64,000 nucleotides of DNA from Gentiana macrophylla (lineage: Eukaryota > Streptophyta > Magnoliopsida > Gentianales > Gentianaceae): assembly GCA_026214975.1 (NCBI GenBank), contig JAOBSW010000553.1, forward strand, positions 558,001-622,000. Reading direction: 5' to 3'. Positions 35,608 through 48,127 of the stretch are shown here, one piece after another (the first letter of the stretch is position 1; every line of letters starts with the position of its first letter). Position numbers and translations under genes: made by a program. Under the pieces are notes generated by a model. That model was not told the origin of the DNA, ran no database searches, and was given only the letters and a program-made list of their open reading frames with translations.

Positions 35608-38291
35608 TTTTTTTCACTATAATTTTACTCAAAATTAAGAAAGAAGCAAAATCACACAAAGTTACAAACTTTCTGGGGTGAATTCTTCATTATTGAGTAG
35701 GTTCAAAACAGAAGAACCAATTATTGACAAAGACTTTAGATTGGTCAACACATAGCAGCCAGCTTATAAAACGTGAAGAAAAAAAAAGTAAACGATTCAA
35801 CAGATATAGGATGGGCTTTAATTTGTCAAGTAACAAAAATAAAAAGTGAGTGGAAAAAGGGAGGAGCATAGGGAAGATTTTTGTGGGTGTGAAGAAGAAG
35901 GTGGGTGAGGGGGGTACGGGGGAGGGAGGGAGGGGTGTTCGAGGTGGATCTTATTTCTTTCTTTTCAGCTGTTATTGCTGCAGATGCTTTCTCTAGGATT
36001 TTTATTACTAGGTTAGTTACACGAATGGACACAACTTCTTTAAAACTGTTTTTTTTTTATTTTTTAACGAGTCTACCATCACATAGTTTAAGTTTGTGTT
36101 ATAAACATAGACAAATTTTATCTTTGTCTCAAAATATAAGTCATTCTAAAAAAATGTTAAATTATAACCGAAAAAGCCTCTAATCTTATGTCCTAATTAA
36201 CAGAGTCGTCAATGATCGCTATTATTCCAAAAATCGAAAGAAGTTTCATTTTATGGTACAGATTCGAACCTCCATGACTTCAAATTGGCCAAAATATATT
36301 TCATTCTATATTTTTAGATTTGTTCATCAATATAAATCATTCTACATTACCAATACAGCTTTTATTGTCACTTTCTTTATTTTACCACTAATTTATTATC
36401 AATTTAACAAAATTTCTTTTTTAACAACTATTGTATTAATAATAATTGATGTTATTTAAGATATTTAACCCTCAAATTTATAACATTCAATTATTTATTT
36501 AATCTATGTGAAAACTCCGATGATGACTTATATTATTGATTATAGTGTATCATTATCAATGGGGTGGGGATTAGGGAAGTTTTGTTTTAGATAAATTCCC
36601 CTTAATGCCTCATTTACCCAAATAATTAATTAAAGTAAATATAATCTTAGGTTTATTCTTAAAGAACACCCAAGTTTACTATTTTACCCTCAATTGAAAA
36701 ATCAAGATATATTACATAAAAACATGTTCGCCTCAAAACAAAAAAAAAAACAAAAAAATCATTGACCTGTCACCAAATTATGCATCAATCAAAGAGCTCA
36801 TAGTGATCAACACTTTAAAATAACTAGAAAGTCTTTACTCTTTAGAGTGGAGACTCTAAATTATTGTTGTTATTTTTAAAGCACCCTCTAAAGCATCTTC
36901 CAAAGTATACTTATTATATTGATGATGTATGTTAATCGAATATATAAGAATTAAGTTCGTCAAATTACAACTTAATGTTTTAGATCAAATTGTTCCTTCT
37001 TTAATCTCATGTGGTGGACAAATATAATAATGCATATTAATTAATTAGTGGATAGAGTTATCTCTGATTAAAAGAGTATTTTTAGATGCTCGACTAGGTT
37101 AGTGGAGAGTTAGGTTGCTAGCTACAGGATAAAAACCATGCTATTCTTCATCATGCTATTTTTATAGGGACATGTGTGTATATGCTATCCCTTGACAATC
37201 AAAGGAATCTTTCTCTCAATTGAGCTTTAAAATGGGATTACATTAATGGGGTGATTCGACGATCGTGGAATCATTATCAGGCTCAACTGTTCGGATCGTC
37301 ACACGTGTGTATATAAGATAAAAACTCTTTTACATGTCTTATATACACGCGTGACATGAGATCCGACTACTCAATCAATCGATAACTCCCCGCATCAGAA
37401 TTACCCTACATTAATGTTTCAAAATAAAAGATTGGAATTATATTAAGAGTGGTTTACTCATTTTGAGGAATGAGATTTGACATTATTAGATCAGGATTAC
37501 TTATAAGGATTGTCATGGCCGGTTGTTGAGGACAAATTTTAAAATACAACTATTACAACAAGGTTGTATCAAATAACATATATTATAACTTTTCATTTTC
37601 AACACCTCACACTAGATAAAAATGTATTATTTGAAAGAGAGACAAATAAAAACTATAATATATATAAATTACTTTGAGATAATTTTTCTACAAATCATCA
37701 GACCATAAAAGTTTATCGATGCCCAGAGATATAACTTAAAATATTGTGTCTTTTGTGTTTTGTATTGTTCATTGGACTGAGGTAAGTGCATGGATAAGGG
37801 GGCTAAACCCACCCGATGAAAAAAAAAAAGAATCTACATCAAAAAGTTTATATAAAACAATTTAACTCATCAAAACATCTTATTTGAGCCTACCTAATTG
37901 TCCAAATATAATCTATTATCCCATCTGAGTTCCAATTCATGGTTCCGTCAAACATTTCTATTTTAGTTAGATGGGTTGTTTATCCTTCATCCTTTCTTCT
38001 TCTTTTTTAACTTTTTAATAACAAAAGAAACAAAAACCACTCGACAGTTCGAAGAATAATTCTAGTCACAAAATAAATATTTTAGCATTTTTGTATTGAT
38101 CTTTGATAAATTTAGAAATTTTAATTCTATGAAAGAAAAGAAAGATTGGGATTTAATTCCAAGAATAATACTTGTTACAAAATAAATTATTGCAATATAA
38201 CGACACAATATATTTACACCAATAATGATTTTTTATAACAATACACCACCAATAATGAGGGAAGTTCTTCCCTAGTATCTCCACATGCACC
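35608..38291. other. MYBC1 promoter side and long AT-rich spacer
   Basis: A GA/CT-rich stretch at about 35860-35945 lies some 250-340 bp upstream of the MYBC1 start and may belong to its leader. The piece at 37790-37960 resembles 8340-8510. The rest is AT-rich without a supported gene. Confidence 0.4.
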
Positions 38292-38376
38292 GAAGTGATC
38301 GGTGGGTTGATAAGGGTCACACAGTTTACATCTAACATCTAAACTGTATGGTTCTGATCAATCCACCGGTCACTTC
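38292..38376. repeat. foldback MITE-like hairpin
   Basis: Positions 38292-38328 pair with 38340-38376 with about six mismatches; the left arm reads GAAGTGATCGGTGGGTTGAT. The loop is about 11 bases. It is short, non-coding, and similar in style to the foldback at 18712. Confidence 0.6.
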
Positions 38377-39224
38377 ACTCTAAAATCCCTCACCACACAA
38401 AAAGTTTCCCAATAATGATTGTATGAGACATAAAGATTGATACGAAACTAGCAGGTCAATTAGTTCAATTTACTTAGATATTTTTTTTTATAACCAAACT
38501 AGATTTGCACAATTATTGTTACGAATAAAAACAAAAACATATGAACAAAACATCAGCTAGGTAGTGGTGTTTTCTTGAATGTTGATAGTGTTTGTTGAAT
38601 TATTGAATGAGTGGGACTAACAAAAAAATTAAAGGACCTGATCAATCACATCTGTTTTATTGTTTGTAGCGTCAAATCCTCCCCTTGTAGTCCCATGTTT
38701 TTCCTTTGCATTTCGATTTGTGCTTTTCATTAAAGCAGTAGACAATGAATCTGGGATTCATGGGATGTGACTATTTTTCTAATTTTATTTATTTATTCTG
38801 CATCATATCAAGTACCTCATCATAATCCACTTTTCTCCGTTTTCACCGGCACTTCTTTCACACTTACTTCATTTGAAGAGTATGTTATCGTATCTGACGT
38901 ATCATAATTTGTAACAAATCATTTATAGTTTGTAGTTAGGATTAATCTCTTTTACTATTTTTCACGTCGTAATTCCAAGAAGTTATAATTCAATACGATA
39001 CTTCTGATAATCTAGACAATATTATACCAAAAATTATTCATTATATAAGAAAAAAGTAGACACATAATGAAATTTTTTGGGGTTACAAAAAATAGATTTA
39101 ATTATAATTGAAAATTTATTTTGATTATTGTAGCATGCGTTTTGTGAAAGCAGTATATGGTGTATAAGTTTATTAATGAAGTATGTAACTATTATAAGAT
39201 GTTCAGAGTTGATGTTCACACCTT
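38377..39224. other. AT-rich spacer, no gene seen
   Basis: No reading frame, RNA or repeat ends that I can support. Confidence 0.45.
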
Positions 39225-40090
39225 ATGGATGTTCAGAGCTATATGGGGTCCTTATACACGTACTCTATATGGTCAAGCTTATTTCCTCACTTTGTGGATG
39301 ATTTTAGTAGATTTGATTGGATTTTCTTAATGAAACACAAATCAGAAGCTAGGTCTGTTCTGCTGAACTTTTGTGCTTATGTGAAAACTCGGTTTAACAA
39401 AGAGATTAAGGTGATTAGGTTTGACAATGGTCGGGAGTTTAATATGCCTCAGTTTTACAATGCTAGGGGCATAATTCATCAGACATCTTGTGTTGATACA
39501 CCTTAGCAAAATGGGGTAGTGGAAAGAAAGTATCAACATATTTTGAATGTAGGATGAGCCTCAAAATTACGACCTGGTTTGCCTACAAAGTTTTGGGGTT
39601 ACTGTGTTCTTCATGCCATGTTCTTGATAAATATATCTTCTACACCTTTGTTAGATAACAAAACTCCATAAGAGATTTTATATTCTCAGAAAACCAGATT
39701 ACTCTCAATTGAAGATGTTTGGTTGCTTGACCTTTGTTAGTACTCCACAAAGGAAAGTTTGAACCAAGGAGCATAAAATGTTTCTATCTAGGGATTGCAG
39801 ATGGTACAAAAGGACATTATGCTCTTGACATCAGCAAGAATGAAATTTTCATCTTCAGAGATACAAGGTTTTTTGAACTTGTTTTTCGTTACAATAAGGG
39901 AGTCAAATCTACTTCTAATTTTACAAAACCTCATTTATCTGTTTTGGTTTCCACAGATCATCCATGAAGTGTGGTTGTACACCAACCTTCAAATGATCAT
40001 AGTGCTAATGTTCCAAATGAGTCAGTGCATGTAGATCCATCTGCTGGACAACAACTAGATGAAACCACTACTGTTAGAAGGTCCAATATA
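39225..40090 (+). pseudogene. copia integrase remnant
   Basis: FVDDFSRFDWIFLM, then IRFDNGREFN and QNGVVERKYQHIL are the three acidic-residue regions of a retroviral-type integrase catalytic core. GYCVLHAMFLIN and KCFYLGIADGTKGH are typical downstream copia motifs. In-frame stops occur at about 39505 and 39555, with frame changes before 39734. Confidence 0.8.
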
Positions 40091-40129
40091 ACAATATTAT
40101 AGCCATCATAGTTGAAGAATTTCCGGTGT

Positions 40130-42141
40130 AATATGATAGCAAAATACTTAACCGCTAACTTTCACCGACAGAGTATCGGGTCAACGGGAGTATAGTGGTC
40201 CACAAGGAGTAATGTCAACGGGAGTATAGTGGTCACAGGTTTCCTGCGTTTAGTTCATTGTTTTTTGTTCATTAATTTCGTCCACCCTCTCCCAAGAACA
40301 TCCAAAATCTTCAAATCTTCATCCATCCTACCCGGAAAACTTGAAGATTCTTCAAACTTTCATCCCAAGAACCCTAATTATTTTCCAGATCCCGTTTTTT
40401 TGTATCAGTTCGTTCCCTAACCAAAACAACTCGAACAATTCTGCAATTTTTACCACATATAGAATACATCTCGTGCTACAATTTCTCTCTTTACACCAAA
40501 TCCAGATTCAACATAAATCTTGCCGAAAACCGCCGATTACTCCAAACAATCTGTCCAGAAAAACTGCAGCAGTATATCATTGTTTGAATTCGTTTTCAGT
40601 GGGTTAAACGAATTACAATTACCTGAAAATTGGTGAACTTATAGGAAATTTGCAGATCTACAACTTTTGTCTTTTGATATTTTCCAAATTCGCTGTAGTT
40701 TTAACGGATTCGGCACCTTAAGTCACAGCTATCAATCTGGAAATTTTTGACAGATTGCATCAGTTTCTGAAAAACGATTGTTAGAGCGACTTACGTATCT
40801 CCAAAAAATCTGAAAATTTGACATCCTTTAGAAAACTCTCAGTTCTACAACTTTTATCTTTTGAGTTTTCCCAAATTTGTAGTCGTTCGGTGCTTAAATA
40901 CGTGGGTTTCACATCAGGGTGTGAAAATTTTCACACATGTGTAATTCTGCTATCAAAAAAAAAATCATTACGATTGAGCATCAGGCTGAGTAAACATGAG
41001 ATAATTGTGGGAATATGCCTTATTTTGATCATTATGAGAGACGGGATCGTAGAAAGGAACAGAGGCGTCAAACTGAGTTAGCGGATCGAAATGAGAGCAT
41101 GTTAGCAGTGATAGCAAGGATCCTTGAGGAGAATAATCGTGCACTCGGTGCGAAGTTGAAACAAGAAATTAAGGCTATTATGCAAGTTAAGACGCAAGAG
41201 TTGCAGGATAGATTGGAAAAGGAAGTTGAACTACTACAGGCGGAGGAGGCCCTATATTGCCTTTGGATGAACTATCCCCGGTTGTTAATGGTGGCAAACC
41301 GGCGCACATTTTTATTGATCCTTTTGCCTTGCGTGTTTATGAAGATCCTACATTGCATTTCTATGATTATGTTGCTGCCACTCCGAGCTTCATCACCGTC
41401 GATATCCAGCCAAGTGACTTTTCTTATGTTCTATTGCGGAAGCATGGATCGACATCTAGACATGCTATTGCTTTGGAGTCAGATATCCACATTATCTTTG
41501 ATCTTGGTATATCATTGACGTTTTTTGCGGTTTGTTCAAACTTGGTTTCGATCGTCGACTTCTATGACGCCCTGTTGATTCGAGGACTAATCCTTTCCAA
41601 CCGGGAGGAATGATGTGATCCGTCCCGAGACATTTTATTTGTTTTGTTTATTTTAGTATTCGGTGTTTTAATGAATAAAACGGCCTTAGCCCGTGTCAAA
41701 AGCCGCCCATATGTTAGTATATTGGGTAGGTGTTTATTTTTAGCAAATAATAGCCTTTTGGGCTTATTAGGGTTGAGTTAGATTTGTTACAAAATAAAGT
41801 GGCGAAAATTACATTGTAATTTATCCCACATTGGTTAGCTACATTAGTTTCATGAATATTGTAGCCTATATAAGGCACCTAGGTTGTTCTTTTACAAACA
41901 GATATATTTTGAGTGAAATTATTATTGAGTCTATTGACTTGTTTATCACTTGCGAGTGAGGATCTCTTCGTTGTAGAGTTCCACCCCTTAGAGAACTTAT
42001 CAGCGCCTTGAGCAAGCGTTGTGGCGTTCTTGCCAACGTTCTTAGGTTGGATTATCTAAGTTCATTGTTTCGAGCTCGTCATTGATTTCCTTTAGAAGAT
42101 CCTAGGGCAAATCCCGTTCTTGAATCATATCATTAGTTCAA
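40130..42141 (+). mobile_element. gypsy-like LTR retrotransposon remnant (ORF pieces and 3' LTR)
   Basis: A charged, coiled-coil-like frame (41015-41250; RKEQRRQTELADRNES) is followed in another frame by a piece ending LILSNREE at 41613. A purine tract CCGGGAGGAA (41601-41610) precedes TGATGTGATCCGTCCC, which looks like the start of a 3' LTR at 41611; I place its end near 42141. The front part carries a doubled AACGGGAGTATAGTGGTC at about 40170-40235. No RT is present. Confidence 0.5.
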
Positions 42142-42470
42142 GCCAAAATATGGTAGACGATATTATACTAATGCAGAAATAAAGATTAAACTACCGGTTT
42201 TACTTCTAAATATTAAAAGGCATAGCCGAACTATGATCCCACGAGCTACTTTTACCCCTTAGGAAGGACTTGACAGGGAGCGTGTCTTAACCGACCTACC
42301 TATCATATGTAGTTTAACGACATCCACGGGTGCCAACTCCTAATTCTAGTGATTAGACTGAACAACTCGATCTAACAACCATATGTGAAGCTAACCGACT
42401 CACCCTTTAGAAAAATGATTATCCTAACTTGATTAAGTTCTAGAGTTGCTCGAACAACGATGACAAACCT

Positions 42471-44421
42471 TGATGGGAGTCAACTTTACGTGATTCCGGT
42501 GCATTTTCTACCCCGTTTACCACACTTTTAGCATGTTTCTTGGTAATTTAGACCATTTTAGGGGTAATATCGTGAGTTTATAGCACGGGAGTAAATCCGT
42601 CACTTTGATGGTTTACTACCTCCTTTTATTGATATTGACCCTATTCCGAGCACTTTTACCTCCGGAATGTTTTGGTTGTTTTTGGTTGTTGTGATGATGT
42701 AGGTATTGGTGTCTCGAGAACCCGGAAGGTAAGATTTATGATGATAAGTGTGATCAAGGTGCAAGAATGAGCCAAGAAAGAAGAAAGAATAGGAAAAGGA
42801 AGAGAAAGAGTTGGTGCCCGAGGATCGTTTCGATTCGTAAGCATTTTGACCAATGATGGAGGCATTTTCTGGTCACGACTTCTTCATGAAAGTTGTAGAG
42901 AATTGAAAGAGCTTTCCAACGCATCTTGAATCACCCATGGGATGGTAATTTCAAGAAGAGGATGATGGCGGATTTCAACGAAAGGGGATTCCCAAGAGCC
43001 ATGCGCGGTAAGTTCCTAGTGAACTCGTTTTCCCCTATGCTTGCTATGCTCATTCTCCTTGAATTGTTGATATTCTTGAGTTCGGATTTCGGTTGATGGT
43101 TTTTGGTGATTTTTGATTGAATTAAAAATGTTGTCTTGAGTTGGTTTGAGTCCTTTGTGGTTTGAGTCCGTTTTGGTGCCACTTGGTCGAGCCAACGACG
43201 TAAAACAAAGGCGCTTTGTGGGAGGCAACCCACCTTTTTGGTAATAATTATGTGCTTGGAATAGTCTTTGGTTGCAAGAGGGTAGAGTTTTGTCTTGAAA
43301 AAGGGAGGTTGGGGTGAGAGCTTCCTTTTGGTTCTTGCTTTTATACTTAGACGTGAATGTTTTTATGTGAGCCTCTGTGGCCTTATTTTATGCGTGGATG
43401 CTCTGTGTTTCTTTTGATTATCTTTACATCCAGTGCACTTCCCGTCTAGTATGGTTGATATGCTTTGATACCTTGATTGTGGCATGGCTTCTATTTTTAT
43501 ATATCTCGTATCTATCACCATCTTTGGCACGTGGATTTTTCCCGTGCATGTGTTTGCCTTGTTTTTCGTCTCACATGGTGTTCGTGTACTCGAGATGGAG
43601 CTTACTAGAAGATGTCACGTGGGCTAAAGTGCGCCTTCATTGGGGTTTTGGTCAAACAACTAAGTCTTTTACTTTTTTATCTCTCACACACACCGAGGCA
43701 AGTGTTTCGTTTAAGTGTGGGGTGGGAGACTTATTTGTTTTCTTGTTTTCGTTGTTAAATGTGCTATAAATGTGGTATGCTTAGCCTATGATCGGGCTCA
43801 AAGTCGATTTTTGGGTAATTTTTAAAAATTTCAAGGGTCTTAACACCGTGTTGTATGTGTTATTTTCACATTTGAGTGGTGATCACCTTAGTCGGGACCC
43901 GAACACGTGCATTGCGGTTTGATATTATCTTGAGAATGAAGTTTATTACTTTCACTTAAAGCTACACTTTGTGCACAATTTGATTGCTACCACCTTTCAT
44001 ATCACTAGCCTTGAGACGAAATGTCATAGGTTTACCTAAGTAGGACATGGGATGACGGTTTTGGCGTTCTCTTGACCCTACCATAGCCAAATAAGCCTTA
44101 ACCGGAACATTTTCCCTTCGTAGCCCCTCTCAGCCTTGATAGAATGGTCTGACCACCATTCGCTTATAGCCGTTTTGTTACTTAGTCAGAAACCTACCCT
44201 TGAGCCTTATTATGGTCACATTTCCTTCATTTTATACCCTACGAGTGGACTTAGTCTTCTGTTAGACCACACTCGCTAAGGCAAGTGTGGGGTGGGGGAG
44301 ATGATGTTTTTGATTGGGTTGTTGTTTCTCATTTTGAGCTATAAAGTGTTGAGGAGCTCGTTTGGGCTTGGTGTTCGGCTCTTGGGCCAAAAGAAAAGAA
44401 AATCTCTTCTTCTATCTCTTC

Positions 44422-44470
<49 letters not shown>

Positions 44471-46850
44471 AGGATGTACATAGAAATAAAGGCGTGGAGT
44501 CAAAGTAAGGAGCTCAATGATAAATTTTTATGATGTTAGAGTTGGGATAGTGAGATAGGTGCTAGTGTGCTTGAACTCACCTCACGACACTTGAAACATA
44601 GTCGAGTTTGGCAATGAGTTCGGGTGCACTGGTAACCTATGGTTCCCAAAATGTCAAAGTTGATCAAAAAGGAGTTTCGGGTGGTTTGCATGATAAAGAT
44701 GAGTTGGTACTTGTTTGATTAGGTTCACTCGTACTTCTTTTCTCCAGTTCCCAAAATACCCCTTTCGATTAACCGAAATTTCCTAGCCTAACGTTATAAC
44801 CGCCAAGTCCCGCCTGATCGTGTCCAAACTTAGTAAACTAGATTAGTGGAGAGGCTCGTGATTATGAAACGGTTGGTAGATTTTTGGTTGGGATTCAAGC
44901 CCGACAATCATTTTGAGCATTTGGTTTTAGCTTGGCACCACACACACTCCATTTTCTTGATAATGTTGTACCAATGTGTTTATGTTCGTGTTTCTTACTT
45001 TGGGGCCACCTCGAGAGTGTGAGTAGTAGCACCTACATCATAAAGTTGAATCCCTTGGTTTGTTTTAAAACGCCTATTTTACTCGAGGACGAGCAAAGGC
45101 TAAGTGTGGGGTGGTGATGAGTCAACTTTACGTGATTCCGGTGCATTTTCTACCCCGTTTACCACACTTTTAGCATGTTTCTTGGTAATTTAGACCGTTT
45201 TAGGGGTAATATCGTGAGTTTATAGCACGGGAGTAAATCCGTCACTTTGATGGTTTACTACCTCCTTTTATTGATATTGACCCTATTCCGAGCACTTTTA
45301 CCCTCCGGAATGTTTTGGTTGTTTTTGGTTGTTGTGATGATGTAGGGTATTGGTGTCTCGAGAACCCGGAAGGCGAAGATTTATGATGATAAGTGTGATC
45401 AAGGTGCAAGAATGAGCCAAGAAAGAAGAAAGAATAGGAAAAGGAAGAGAAAGAGTTGGTGCCCGAGTGACTGTTCTGATTCAGAAGCATTTTGACCAAT
45501 GATGGAGGCATTTTCTGGTCACGACTTCTTCATGAAAGTTGTAGAGAATTGAAAGAGCTTTCCAACGCATCTTGAATCACCCAAATCGGAGCTCGGACGA
45601 AGAAGTTATGAAGGTTTTACTGCAGCAGAAAACAGCAGCATTTCAAACGCGCGTTTGGAGCTTTCAAACGCGCGTTTGGGACTGTTTTTTCATGTACAGA
45701 GAGCTGGGGACTGAAACGCGCGTTTGGGGGACTTCCAAACGCGCGTTTGGGTCATTTTCTGCAGATTTTGACCTATAAAAACACACAAGAATAGGAGAGA
45801 CGGAAAGGGGGACGAGTTTAGGGTAATTTTGGGCGCATTTCTTCGTTTTTAGGAGTTAGAATTAGTGTAATATACCGTTAGAATCGTCTTTCAATCCTCT
45901 CTTTGATTCTCTAACTCTTAGCTTCTATTTATAACATTTCATTGGGCAAAATTCGATCTTTTGTATTCAACTTTTGTGCTCTTCTTCTCCAAACTCGAAT
46001 TTCTACACTTTAATGGTACATTTCTTCTCTTTTACTTATTATGTCTTTAATTCATTGTTTCTTTCATGTTTTAATTAGTATAATGAGTAGTTAATTCCTC
46101 CCCATAGCCGGGTCATGTGATATGTGATGAAATCACCTTTGGGTGATGAAATGGGAGTGGGTAGTGTGTTTTATTGTTGTTTCTTGCATGTTTCACGTCT
46201 TAGAACTTGTTATAACGGATTTGAGCTAGATTAGCTACCTAGGTCAAATATCACACACATCACTCTTGAGAGTTGTTCGAGAGAGAGGGTGTGGGAAAAG
46301 GGTTTTAGGATCGTGGTGTAGTCTCGGTTTAGTTGTTAAACCGAGCTCATCGTGAGGTTACTCGTTTATACGCTTAAGCGGCTCGAGTGTAAAACATGAC
46401 TTGTTAGAGAGAGTTGTTCGGACCTTAACATGGCATAAGGTGTTAGAAGAGAGTTGTTCAGACGCTAGCACCGGGTTTAGGAGTTCGTGACCGTGAAATT
46501 GAATGCAAGAGTTCGTTTAGTATAATGCACACTCCCGGTTTTGTCTACCTTAGGGTTGAGATTAGTCACATTGATCATGGTTCGGCTATGTCCCTTTCTC
46601 CCTTTAGACTTGTTAGTTTAATTTACTTTAGTTTAATTGAAGTGTACAAACATTCCAACAACTTGTTTGCCTAGACTAAGCAATAAGTTCACTTTGGTAC
46701 TTACAAGCACATCTTCTCTCTCAAGGATCGACCTCGGACTCTGTAGCTTTACTCGCAATCGATTCCGCACACTTTGCCGGTTAGAGAGCTTGTTTAGTCA
46801 CCGTTGTCTTGAGTATTATAAATTTTTTTGGTGAAAAATAACGCTCATCA
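42471..46850 (+). mobile_element. non-autonomous LTR retrotransposon with 5-bp duplication AACCT
   Basis: The element starts TGATGGGAGTCAACTTTACG and ends ACGCTCATCA. AACCT flanks it exactly at 42466-42470 and 46851-46855. The left copy of the LTR is only about 467 bp (42471-42937), then the sequence departs into about 2.2 kb of internal DNA without RT, integrase or protease. The 3' LTR is complete. The internal end GACGAGCAAAGGCTAAGTG followed by GGGG is common in plant Tat-type gypsy elements, so such an element may have supplied the enzymes. Confidence 0.88.
45115..46850 (+). repeat. 3' LTR of the nested element
   Basis: It is 1736 bp long. The polypurine tract AAGTGTGGGGTGG (45102-45114) precedes it directly. 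Four AAACGCGCGTTTGG palindromes lie at about 45645-45752 and a TATA box (TATAAAA) at 45774-45780, so the array sits in U3 close to the promoter. Confidence 0.88.
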
Positions 46851-48127
46851 AACCTCTCAGATTGGAAACGGTCCTAACAACTAGGCCGAATCTACTTAAC
46901 GATCCTAAAACCCCTTATCCCACATTTCACCGCAAAATGCATCTATAAGTTCGATGTGTGTGACAGTGAACTAGGTGATCAATCTAATTCAAAGATGTTA
47001 TAATAAGTTTTAGGATGTGGATTAATCGTTAAAACATTCAATTACGCACTACACTACTCCTAATCTCATCCTCCTTAGGGTTTTCGCTCGCTTTCACATT
47101 ATTCGACTACACATGGAATTAGCTACTCATGATCATACTAATAAACGACAAGAATGGAAATCATGCTAGAAATAATAAAAGAAGAATAATTCATTACCAT
47201 ATAATCGAAGAAAATCCTGATCCACAAAGTATTGAAAAAATAATTGCTCTAAAAGTCGAATCTTTGGAACGAAAACGTAAATCTAAGCTATAAAATGTAT
47301 GTAGAATCAAAGGATGTGAACTAAGGAACCAACGGATCAAAGTATGTTTATCCTACACAAGAACCGCACCAAAATCGCCCAAAATATGCCTAAGGTCGGC
47401 AAGAGTTGTCGAAGTGCTGAATGAGCTGCGTATTTATAGTGTAGGGTTGATTTTTGCTGCTGTCGAGGGCAAACGCCCGTTTGCCTCCTGACGAACGCCC
47501 GTTTGCCTGGAAATCTGGTTCTTGATTAGGGCTTGTTCTTCAGGGAACTAGTGTTTGGCTTCTCCTAAACGCTAGTTCATGGATCATGTCTTGAGGGCAA
47601 ACGCCCGTTTGGATTGTCTTGAACGCCCGTTTGCTGAATATGAGCTCAGTATTCGAGCTGAACCCATCCAAACGCTAGTTTGGGGGTAATTGGGACGCTC
47701 GTTCGTCATCTAAGCCAACTTTCAGTATCAAATGCCACTTCTGCAAATGCTCGTTTGAGTAGAGCAAACGCCCGTTTGCCTTGATTTCACTCTAAACTTG
47801 ATTTTTCTCCACTTTCATGCTACTTTCGTGCCACGCACATGTTTCTCACTCCAAAACATTGCCTTCCGGGTCCTCGAGTCACCTAAGTCCTGAAATAACA
47901 TATACGAGCAAACACCACACGTAATTCCACAAGACAAAGGTGCTCGGAAAAAGAGGTAAATATCCTCAAAAAGGTGGAATTTACTATCGATATGACAGTT
48001 TAACTTCCCGTGCGTATAACTCTCGATATTACTCTTAATTAGGACTAATTCTACCCAAAACATGCCAGAATAGTGATAACCGGGGGTTAAACTGCACACA
48101 AAAGTACAGTAAAGTTGACTCCCATCA

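Larger units (their letters stand above)
42142..48127 (-). mobile_element. truncated LTR in minus orientation, split by an inserted LTR element
   Basis: Read on the minus strand from 48127, the sequence starts TGATGGGAGTCAACTTTAC and follows the family layout: an array of AAACGCCCGTTTG-type words at about 47468-47785, TATA-like TATAAATA at 47431-47438, then the leader. It is interrupted at 46855/42466 and resumes at 42470 down to about 42142, where it stops before its 3' end. The interruption is the LTR element 42471-46850. Confidence 0.75.

Noticed and set aside
43377..43769. 130-codon hydrophobic frame inside the LTR element
   Set aside because: Hydrophobic by T-rich composition, no domain, and it lies in the non-coding internal region.
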